From an uncultured Actinomycetes bacterium (lineage in GTDB: Bacteria; Actinomycetota; Acidimicrobiia; Acidimicrobiales; Microtrichaceae), in the NCBI GenBank assembly GCA_903868545.1, contig CAIPVR010000189.1, positions 1-36,370 on the forward strand: DNA of 36,370 nucleotides, read 5' to 3'. Under the pieces are notes generated by a model, which saw only the letters and a program-made list of their open reading frames with translations, was not told where the DNA came from and searched no databases. Positions 16,284 through 22,512 of the stretch are shown piece after piece; positions within the stretch are counted from its first letter, which is position 1, and each line of letters opens with the position of its first letter. The position numbers were made by a program, and so were the translations under genes.

Positions 16284-17639
16284 TCAGAGCTCGACCGAGT
16301 CGCCGTGGGCGGGCACGGAGGTGTCCCACCCCAGGGTGTCGCGCAGGTCGCGTCGGAGCGCGTCGGCCGCCGCCGGTTCGCCGTGCACGATGCTCGCCGA
16401 GCGGGGGCGGCCGCCCATGCCGCCGAGCCAGCGGATGAGTTCCGGCCCGTCGGCGTGGGCCGAGAGCGTGTCGATGCCGAGCACCTCCGCGCGCACCGGC
16501 ACGTACTCGCCGTAGAGCTTGATCCGGTCCACGCCGGCGAGCAGTGCCTCTCCCCGGGTCCCCGCGGCCTGGTACCCGGTGAACAGGATCGTGCTGCGCC
16601 GGTCGGGCGCGAGACGCTCGAGGTGGTGCAGCACCCGGCCCCCGGTGGCCATGCCGCTGGCCGCCAGCACGATCATCGGTCCGGACCGGTCGTTGAGGGC
16701 GATCGACTCCTCCGCGGTGCGCACGAACTCCACCCCCGCACACATGGCCCGGCACTCGGCCGGGGTGAGCCGGTGGTCCTCCGGGTGGGCCACGAACAAC
16801 TCGGTGGCGTTCACCGCCATCGGGCTGTTGAGGTACACGGGCACGTCGGGGAGGCGACCCTCCGCCCGGAGCCGGGCGAGCAGGTGCAGCACCACCTGGG
16901 CTCGACCCACCGCGAAGACCGGCACCAGCAACGTGCCGCCCCGGCCGAGCGTGCGGGCGGCCACCTCGGCGAGCTGGTCGGCCGGGTCGATCGTGTCGTG
17001 GCGGCGGTTGCCGTAGGTCGACTCGGTGACCACGTGGTCCGCCGGCAGCGGGGGCGCCGGCGGGCGCATGACCGGATCGTGGGCCCGGCCGACATCACCG
17101 GTGAACAGGATCGTGGTGGCCCCGTCGTCGAGGCGCACGCACGAGGCGCCGAGGATGTGGCCGACGGGCGAGAAGCGGGCGGTGAGGCCCGGCGCCGGCG
17201 CGACGTCGTCCCCGAAGGCCACCGGGTGGAGCAACCGCAGCGCCGACCCGGCATCGGCCTGTGTGTAGAGCGGTAGGGCCGGGGTGTGGCGGCTCGAGTG
17301 GCGACGGTTGGCGCGCTCGGCGTCCTCCTCCTGCAGGTGGGCGGCGTCGGGCAGCAGGATCCGGCAGAGGGCCGCCGTGCCGGAAGTGCACCAGATGCGA
17401 CCGGTGAACCCGTCGCGCACGAGGCCGGGCAGGAAGCCGCTGTGGTCGACGTGGGCGTGGGTGAGCACCACGGCGTCCAGCGAGGCCGGGTCGATGGGGA
17501 ACGGGTCCCAGTTCCTCGACCGGACGGACTTGACCCCCTGGAACAGGCCGCAGTCGACGAGCACCCGGGCCGTGGAGGTCTCCACGAGGAACCGTGAGCC
17601 GGTGACGGTGCCCGCCGCACCCCAGAACGTGATCCGCAT
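16284..17639 (-). CDS. MBL-fold beta-CASP RNA exonuclease/endonuclease-like protein
   Basis: 451 residues from ATG 17639. The metallo-beta-lactamase core shows HAHVDHSG near residue 59 (metal ligands), then FTGDVGR and GHILGAS. The beta-CASP insertion follows with TESTYGNR, a second GGTLLVPVFAVGRAQ segment, NSPMA and SGMATGGRVLHHL. The C-terminal RNA-metabolising part has LSAHADGPELIRWL and a conserved HGE (VHGEPAAADALR). This layout matches the CPSF73/YSH1-like bacterial family (TTHA0252 type), which degrades RNA with two zinc ions. I see no clear Shine-Dalgarno before the ATG. The upstream frame continues without a stop for about 1 kb but overlaps the M8 protease gene, so the start was set by the conserved MRITFWGAAGTVTGS N-terminus. 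It converges with the LOG gene, 25 bp away. Confidence 0.9.
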   Translation of the reverse strand: MRITFWGAAGTVTGSRFLVETSTARVLVDCGLFQGVKSVRSRNWDPFPIDPASLDAVVLTHAHVDHSGFLPGLVRDGFTGRIWCTSGTAALCRILLPDAAHLQEEDAERANRRHSSRHTPALPLYTQADAGSALRLLHPVAFGDDVAPAPGLTARFSPVGHILGASCVRLDDGATTILFTGDVGRAHDPVMRPPAPPLPADHVVTESTYGNRRHDTIDPADQLAEVAARTLGRGGTLLVPVFAVGRAQVVLHLLARLRAEGRLPDVPVYLNSPMAVNATELFVAHPEDHRLTPAECRAMCAGVEFVRTAEESIALNDRSGPMIVLAASGMATGGRVLHHLERLAPDRRSTILFTGYQAAGTRGEALLAGVDRIKLYGEYVPVRAEVLGIDTLSAHADGPELIRWLGGMGGRPRSASIVHGEPAAADALRRDLRDTLGWDTSVPAHGDSVEL

Positions 17640-17707
17640 CAGACGTCGGGACGATCGGATGTCGGAGAGGTCGTCACCGGAGCCGGGGGGGGGTTCGCCG
17701 GACCGGG

Positions 17708-18892
17708 TCAGCCGACCCCGCCGACCGGCCGCAGGAGCACTTCCCGGAAGGGCTCGGCGGGCGGCCGGGCGGGACCCGACCGGACGGCCGGTCCCGGCAA
17801 CGAGTAGGCATCGGCGGCGGCGAGGTCCACCGAGTAGCCGAAGTCGCCGAGGGCCGCGATCGTGAGGCGGCTGAGCGGATCGGGACCGTTGCTCGTGTAC
17901 CCGGTCATCAACTCGGCGCCGAAGGTGGACTCCCGCCAGTGCGAGTCGGTCGTACCCGGCACGCCGTTGTTCTCCACCGGCACGGCGCCCGAACCACCCA
18001 GTTCCTGCCAGGCGCCGCGGGCCCGGACGCCGGTGAAGGACACGCCGGGGGTACCCGGGCCGGCGAGGTTGGACGACCACCCGCCGAGGGTGCCGAAGCC
18101 GAGGACGTGGGCCATCTCGTGGGTGACCACGTCGACGAGGTCCCCGGAGGCCTCGAGGGCGTCGATGTCGGCCACGTCGAAGCTCATCGAGCCGGCGAGG
18201 GCGAGGCCCGAGGCCGTCCGGAAGTAGCAGGGACCGGCCGACGCCAGCACGTTCGACGGGCCGTCGATCGGCACCACCGCGGCCACGATGGTCAGATCGT
18301 CGATCACGCCGTTGAAGGCCGGCGCGTCGGCACCGCAGCCGGCGGCCGGGTAGCTGAGCGACAGGTTGGGGAGGCCGGCGTGGATCACCTGGGACCACCG
18401 TGCCGCTGCGGCCTGGAACGCCGCCGTGCGCACCGGCGTGAAGGTGCCGACGAACTGGAGGTCGATGTCGAACGTCTCGGCCGCCGCCACGCCGGCGTTG
18501 ATCGAGGCGGTGGCGACCGTGGGTGGCGCCGTCCCGTTGTCGACGGTGAGGGTGAAGGTACGGGTACCGGCGGTGGGCACGTTGACGGTGCGGACCGAGT
18601 CGCTGGTGCACGGGGCCACCGTGAGGTCGGTCGACCCGTTGCCGTCGGTGTCGACCCGGCAGATCAGCGGCAGGCCGCCGGGGTCGGAGATCGTCCACGT
18701 GAGGGCGGAGGCGACCGGGGCCGGGGCGCCGTTGCCGGATGCGTTGAACGCCGAGATCACCGGGGAGGCGGGGTCACCCGGTGCCGTGGTGGTCGTGGTG
18801 CTGGTGGTGCCGCCCGTCGCCGGGGGCGGCGTGCAGGCCGCGAGGACCGCACAGGTGGCCGCTGCCGCAGCAGCGAGGACACGTCGTCGCAT
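17708..18892 (-). CDS. Leishmanolysin-like (M8) zinc metalloprotease lipoprotein
   Basis: The 394-residue product starts at ATG 18892, nine bases after GGAGGG. The N-terminus MRRRVLAAAA ... LAAC is a lipoprotein signal (Cys20), followed by a short Thr-rich spacer. Residues 45-140 look like a beta-sandwich domain (PKD/Ig-like). The protease domain holds H258-E-x-x-H262 in DVVTHEMAHVLGFG. A third zinc His, H318, lies in DSHWRES, 56 residues later, followed by ELMTGY with the Met-turn Met329. Together these are the metzincin M8 signature. It should be tethered outside the membrane and cleave protein substrates. It is divergent from the tiny lipoprotein gene at 19079, with a shared 186-bp promoter region. 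Confidence 0.87.
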   Translation of the reverse strand: MRRRVLAAAAAATCAVLAACTPPPATGGTTSTTTTTAPGDPASPVISAFNASGNGAPAPVASALTWTISDPGGLPLICRVDTDGNGSTDLTVAPCTSDSVRTVNVPTAGTRTFTLTVDNGTAPPTVATASINAGVAAAETFDIDLQFVGTFTPVRTAAFQAAAARWSQVIHAGLPNLSLSYPAAGCGADAPAFNGVIDDLTIVAAVVPIDGPSNVLASAGPCYFRTASGLALAGSMSFDVADIDALEASGDLVDVVTHEMAHVLGFGTLGGWSSNLAGPGTPGVSFTGVRARGAWQELGGSGAVPVENNGVPGTTDSHWRESTFGAELMTGYTSNGPDPLSRLTIAALGDFGYSVDLAAADAYSLPGPAVRSGPARPPAEPFREVLLRPVGGVG

Positions 18893-18901
18893 TTTCTCGA
18901 T

Positions 18902-18907
18902 CCCTCC
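18902..18907 (-). promoter_or_regulatory. Ribosome-binding site of the M8 protease gene
   Basis: GGAGGG on the minus strand, 9 bases before the ATG at 18892. It supports this start over an in-frame ATG 42 bases upstream, which would put acidic residues before the signal peptide. Confidence 0.6.
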
Positions 18908-19036
18908 GGCGTCTCGCCCGATCGCCCCCTCCATGGGTTATCGCACGGCGGGGGCGTGCGCAACGACCGCCCTGCCCGAGGGCGGGTCCCGCCGCCACCG
19001 GGGACTCCGGCCTTCTCCTGCGGTTCCGGTTGTGCG

Positions 19037-19042
19037 TACTCT
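19037..19042 (+). promoter_or_regulatory. Possible -10 (TACTCT) for the tiny lipoprotein gene
   Basis: TACTCT lies 36 bases before the ATG at 19079. A purine-rich CAGGGGGAA sits 5 bases or so before the ATG and would serve as the ribosome-binding site. Confidence 0.4.
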
Positions 19043-19078
19043 CCATGAACGCCATTCAGGCCGATCAGGGGGAACACC

Positions 19079-19267
19079 ATGGACCAGACCACCGGACACA
19101 CCACGCCCAGCACCGGCGACGAGCGCACCCGCTCCCGTCGCCGCAGGGCGCTGCGGGCCGGCGCCCTCGGCGGCGTCGTCGGCAGCGCCGCGGTGCTGAG
19201 CACCGGCTGCACGCTCGAGGACGTCTCCACCATCCTGTCGATCCTGCGGTTGTTCGGGATCCTCTGA
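19079..19267 (+). CDS. Tiny predicted (Tat-type) lipoprotein, 62 residues
   Basis: The N-terminal 20 residues are polar. An Arg cluster (RSRRRRALRAG) and a small-residue hydrophobic stretch follow, ending in the lipobox LSTGC (Cys44). The twin-Arg context suggests Tat export, though the consensus is loose. The predicted mature peptide is only 19 residues, starting CTLEDVS and ending LRLFGIL: a lipid-anchored, mostly hydrophobic, amphipathic peptide. A good ribosome-binding site precedes the gene and a perfect 15-bp-stem hairpin follows 20 bp after its stop, so it looks like a complete monocistronic unit. I recognise no family. It is divergent from the M8 protease gene; a peptide/protease relation is possible but unproven. 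Confidence 0.7.
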   Translation: MDQTTGHTTPSTGDERTRSRRRRALRAGALGGVVGSAAVLSTGCTLEDVSTILSILRLFGIL

Positions 19268-19287
19268 GCGACGCACCGACCGGTCAC

Positions 19288-19321
19288 CACGGGCCCCCGG
19301 CGTCCGCGCCGGGGGCCCGTG
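19288..19321 (+). terminator. Strong hairpin terminator
   Basis: CACGGGCCCCCGGCG (19288-19302), loop TCCG, then the exact reverse complement (19307-19321): a perfect 15-bp GC stem with a tetraloop. There is no T-run, as is common in high-GC actinobacteria. It separates the tiny lipoprotein gene from the P450 gene. Confidence 0.8.
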
Positions 19322-19355
19322 CGCGACCGGGGCGACCCCGGGGCGCGAAGGTGGT

Positions 19356-20555
19356 GTGGTGACCGGCGACCACGTCGAACGAGCTGCCGCCGAGCTGGCG
19401 GCCACCGACCTGGCGGTGGAGGACCTGCGCGGCGACGCGCTGCACGGCCTCATGCGCCGGGCCCGGGAGGTGGGACCCGTGGTGCCCGTGAGGTTCATGG
19501 GGGTGCCGGCCCACCTGCTCACCCGGTTCGACGTCGTCCACGGGTTCCTCGCCGACGACGAGCACTTCCCGGGCGGGGTGATCTACCGGCACACCACGCG
19601 TCCGAGCGTGGGCAGCACGTTCATCGACCTCGACGGCGCCGAGCACGACCGCACCCGCCGGCTGGCCACGCCGGCGTTCCGGTCCCGGGCGGTGCGGCGT
19701 TTCGTCGACGAGGAACTCACGCCGCTGGCCGAGGAGGTCCTCGACCGGCTGCCCGGCGAGGACGAGGTGGATCTGGCCGGCGGGTACGTGCAGGTGCTCC
19801 CCTTCTGGGCGATCAGCCGGAAGCTCGGCCTGCCCCGCGGGTCGGAGGAACGCCAGCGGGCCTGGGCGCTGGCGTTGCTGAGCCATCCGGTCGACCCCGA
19901 GGGTGCCCGCCGCGCCGCGGCGGCGGTGGACGAGTTCCTCCGACCCACGCTGGCCGAGCGCCGCGAGCGACCGGCGGGCGACGTGATCTCCCGCCTGCTC
20001 ACCGCAGACGTGGACGGGTACCGCCTCGACGACGCGCAGGTGGCCGCCCACGTGCGGCTGCTGTACGCCGTGGGGGCCACCACCACCTCCGACGGCCTCG
20101 GCACCCTCCTCCGCCGGGTGCTCACCGAGCCGGGGCTGTGGGGACGGCTCCGGGAGGACCGTGACCTGCTGCCCCCGGTGGTCCACGAGTCGCTCCGGAC
20201 CGAACCCCCCGTGGCGGTCCTCCCCCGCCTCGCGGTGGACGGGGGCGAGGTGGCCGGGCACGAGTTGCCGCCCGGGGCGCTGGTGCTGTGCGGGATCGCC
20301 GCCGCCAACCGCGACCCCGCGGTGTTCGGCGATCCCGACCGGTTCGACCCGGAACGCCCCGAGGGGGAGGTGCTCACGTTCGGCTTCGGGAGCAAGTTCT
20401 GCCCCGGCTCGCACCTCGCCCGCCAGCAGCTCGCGGCTGCGCTCGACGTGCTCCTCGACCGGCTGCCCGACCCCGTGGCGCGCGATGCGCCGGAGCCGGC
20501 GGGCGCCGTCCTGCGCCGGGTGGAGCGGCTTGTCGTCAGCCCCCGGGGAGGGTGA
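19356..20555 (+). CDS. Cytochrome P450
   Basis: 399 residues from GTG 19356, with a second GTG adjacent as an alternative and GAAGG just upstream. Diagnostic P450 elements are the I-helix segment AVGATTTSDGLG, the K-helix E278-x-x-R281 (ESLRTEP), a DRFDPERP region, and the heme loop FGFGSKFCPGSHLAR with Cys349 as the heme thiolate ligand. The usual acid-alcohol pair of the I-helix is replaced by ATTTSD; the Thr needed for O2 activation is present. The N-terminus lacks a membrane anchor, so it is a soluble bacterial type. No ferredoxin or ferredoxin reductase is nearby, so electrons must come from partners encoded elsewhere. The substrate is unknown. The 3' end overlaps the PP2C gene by 20 bp. 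Confidence 0.93.
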   Translation: MVTGDHVERAAAELAATDLAVEDLRGDALHGLMRRAREVGPVVPVRFMGVPAHLLTRFDVVHGFLADDEHFPGGVIYRHTTRPSVGSTFIDLDGAEHDRTRRLATPAFRSRAVRRFVDEELTPLAEEVLDRLPGEDEVDLAGGYVQVLPFWAISRKLGLPRGSEERQRAWALALLSHPVDPEGARRAAAAVDEFLRPTLAERRERPAGDVISRLLTADVDGYRLDDAQVAAHVRLLYAVGATTTSDGLGTLLRRVLTEPGLWGRLREDRDLLPPVVHESLRTEPPVAVLPRLAVDGGEVAGHELPPGALVLCGIAAANRDPAVFGDPDRFDPERPEGEVLTFGFGSKFCPGSHLARQQLAAALDVLLDRLPDPVARDAPEPAGAVLRRVERLVVSPRGG

Positions 20556-21264
20556 GATCGGCCACGACGACCGAGATGTTGTCGTGGCCACCACCGGCGA
20601 GCGCGAGCTCGCGGAGCACCACGGCGAGGTCCGCCGCCGCCACCCCGTCGGGCAGCGGGACCGACGCCGGATCGACGAGATCGCACAGGCCGTCGGAGCA
20701 CACGAGGACCCCGTCGAGGCCGTCCCAGGTGTGGACCGAGGTGTGCACCTCGGCCTCGGTGAAGCGGGCCTCGCCACCCAGGCAGTTGGTGAGCATCGAA
20801 CTGCCCGGCGCCACCACGTCGTCGCGGGTGGCCTGCTCCCAGACACCGGAGCGCCGCAGGTACACCCGGGAATCGCCGGCGTGGAACACCACCACGCCCT
20901 CGGCCGACGCCACCACCCCGGCCACGGTGGTGCCCATCCCGGCGGTGGCCGGTTCCTCCACCATCCAGTCGTACAGCGCCCGGTTGAGCCCCTCGAGCCG
21001 CTCGACCACCGCCGCCGGCCCGACCGGCGCGGTGAACCCGGCGGCGAGGCCGTCGGCCACTGCACCGCTGGCGACCTCACCCGCCGCGTGGCCACCCATC
21101 CCGTCGGCGACGGCGAGCACCAGCGGCCCGTCGGAGGGATCCCACTCCCCTGCCACGGTCCCGTCCATGTCGCCGGTGAGCAGGCCATGGCCCACCACCA
21201 CGGCATCCTCGTTGTGGTCCCGGACGAGGCCCACGCAGGTGAGGGCCGCCCAGTGGAGCCTCAC
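20536..21264 (-). CDS. PP2C-family serine/threonine protein phosphatase
   Basis: 242 residues with all PP2C metal and catalytic motifs: RDHNEDA (15-21), VADGMGGHAAGE (52-63), GMGTTVAG, FHAGDSRVYL, VCSDGLCDL and GHDNISVVV near the C-terminus. Enzymes of this size (PstP/Stp catalytic domain without a membrane anchor) remove phosphate from Ser/Thr using Mn/Mg. There is no C-terminal transmembrane segment, unlike PstP, so it should be cytoplasmic. No Ser/Thr kinase or FHA gene is within view. The GTG start at 21264 has TAGGGG 6 bases upstream on the minus strand, a near match to the leaderless -10 pattern. It converges on and overlaps the P450 gene. Confidence 0.92.
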   Translation of the reverse strand: MRLHWAALTCVGLVRDHNEDAVVVGHGLLTGDMDGTVAGEWDPSDGPLVLAVADGMGGHAAGEVASGAVADGLAAGFTAPVGPAAVVERLEGLNRALYDWMVEEPATAGMGTTVAGVVASAEGVVVFHAGDSRVYLRRSGVWEQATRDDVVAPGSSMLTNCLGGEARFTEAEVHTSVHTWDGLDGVLVCSDGLCDLVDPASVPLPDGVAAADLAVVLRELALAGGGHDNISVVVADLTLPGG

Positions 21265-21270
21265 CGCCGA

Positions 21271-21276
21271 CCCCTA
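21271..21276 (-). promoter_or_regulatory. Possible -10 element (TAGGGG) of the PP2C gene
   Basis: TAGGGG then TCGGCG then the GTG at 21264. The sequence resembles TAGGGT-CGGCAC before the dipeptidase gene but lacks the final T of TANNNT, so it is weaker. Confidence 0.3.
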
Positions 21277-21348
21277 CGGGCTTCCGGGGGCGACGGGCGA
21301 CGCCGTACCCTCGCGGACGGGCGCGAGGACGGCCGGACGGGGGGCGAC

Positions 21349-22458
21349 ATGGAGCGGAACGCTAGCGGCGGTGGCCGTCACGATCGACGGAGCCGGCGGC
21401 GCGGCACACCAGCGCCGGCCGTGACCCTCGCGGTGGTCGTCGCCGTGGCTGCCGCCTGCGCGGCACCTCCCCCGGGCGACCTGCCCCCGCTCGGGCCGAG
21501 CGGGTTCCGCGTGATGACCTGGAACCTGCTCGGCGCCCAGGCCGACGACTCGGTCTACTCCGAGCACGCCGGCTGGGCGGCCCGGGTGCTCCAGTGGCGG
21601 CCCGACGTGCTCGTCCTCCAGGAGGCGCAGTCCGAGGACGTCGCCGCCGTCACCTCGCGGACCGGGTACTCGATCGCCGCGTACCGGTGGTGGACCTGCG
21701 ACGCCAAGGGCAACCCCGAGGGCGTTGCCGTGCTGGTGCGGCCGGGGCTCGCCACCACCGGGGGCGGCGGCACCGACCTCGGTACCGCCTGCACCGATCC
21801 CGACGTGCGCCGCGTGCTCGTCTGGGCCGACGTCGTGCCGGAGGGCGCCACCGCAGCACTGCGGGTCTACGGCACCCATCTCACCGCCGGCGGCGGGACC
21901 GCCACCGGGTCGCGGCGCAACCAGATCCGCGAACTGCGCGCCCGGGTGGCCGCCGACGACCCCGACGGTTCGGGCCGGTGGCTGGTCACCGGCGACCTCA
22001 ACGTGAACGCCGACTCGGTCGACCTCGGCCTCGTCCTCGACGGCACTGCCGGCGAGACGGGGCCCGGCGCCCTCGTCGACACCTTCGCCGAGGCGTCACC
22101 CGACGCGGCGGGCCCGGCCTGCCCGAGCCGGGCCGACACGCCCGCCGACCAGGCCCTGCTCCTCGCCGACCCCGGCCTGGTGACCCGCTGCGGCTACACG
22201 GCCGGCTGGGCGAAGGACGAGAACCCGCTGCTGTGCGACGCGCTGTCGATCTGCCTGGCCTGGCAGGTGCGGCGCGACACCAGCGTGCGGAACCGGATCG
22301 ACTACGTGCTGCGCGCCGGCGACGGCCCGGTGCGCACGGTGGCGGCCGCGGTGCCGGGGCGGGGCGATCCCGACTGGGCCGCGCCGGGCGCCGAGTGGTT
22401 CCGGCTGTCGGACCACCTGCCGGTCGTCACCGACCTCGTGGTCGATCCGGCGGGCTGA
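21349..22458 (+). CDS. Endonuclease/exonuclease/phosphatase-family lipoprotein
   Basis: 369 residues from ATG 21349 with GGGGGG as ribosome-binding site; a TACCCT at 21307-21312 is a plausible -10. The N-terminus is basic (RSRRR), then hydrophobic, ending in AAAC (Cys37), a lipoprotein signal that may use the Tat route. The EEP fold shows VMTWNLLG (Asn59), LQEAQ (Glu92), YGTHL, TGDLNVNADS and SDHLPVV, which are the metal- and phosphate-binding residues of DNase I/phosphodiesterase enzymes. Several Cys in the C-terminal half (CPSRAD, TRCGYT, LLCDA, SICLAW) suggest disulfides and an extracytoplasmic location. The substrate (nucleic acid, phospholipid or phosphate ester) cannot be told from the sequence. 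Confidence 0.88.
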   Translation: MERNASGGGRHDRRSRRRGTPAPAVTLAVVVAVAAACAAPPPGDLPPLGPSGFRVMTWNLLGAQADDSVYSEHAGWAARVLQWRPDVLVLQEAQSEDVAAVTSRTGYSIAAYRWWTCDAKGNPEGVAVLVRPGLATTGGGGTDLGTACTDPDVRRVLVWADVVPEGATAALRVYGTHLTAGGGTATGSRRNQIRELRARVAADDPDGSGRWLVTGDLNVNADSVDLGLVLDGTAGETGPGALVDTFAEASPDAAGPACPSRADTPADQALLLADPGLVTRCGYTAGWAKDENPLLCDALSICLAWQVRRDTSVRNRIDYVLRAGDGPVRTVAAAVPGRGDPDWAAPGAEWFRLSDHLPVVTDLVVDPAG

Positions 22459-22469
22459 GCCCTCATCGG

Positions 22470-22512
22470 ACGCGCACTCATTCCACGACGCGCACTCATT
22501 CCACGACGCGCA
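22470..22512. repeat. 18-bp tandem repeat over the permease stop codon
   Basis: Two perfect copies (22470-22487 and 22488-22505) of acgcgcactcattccacg plus a 7-base partial. The second copy contains the TGA of the minus-strand permease gene and its last codons (Val-Val-Glu); the first copy repeats the same sequence past the stop. It occupies the whole 37-bp space between the two convergent genes. Confidence 0.9.

Noticed and set aside
17685..17693. Run of nine G as a phase-variation tract
   Set aside because: It lies in the short gap between two minus-strand genes, not in a reading frame or an evident promoter.
16284..18698. A continuous minus-strand frame of about 804 codons joining the beta-CASP nuclease to upstream sequence
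   Set aside because: The upstream 350 codons are Arg/Pro-rich, low in complexity and lie over the M8 protease gene in another frame. The nuclease starts normally at MRITFWGAAG.
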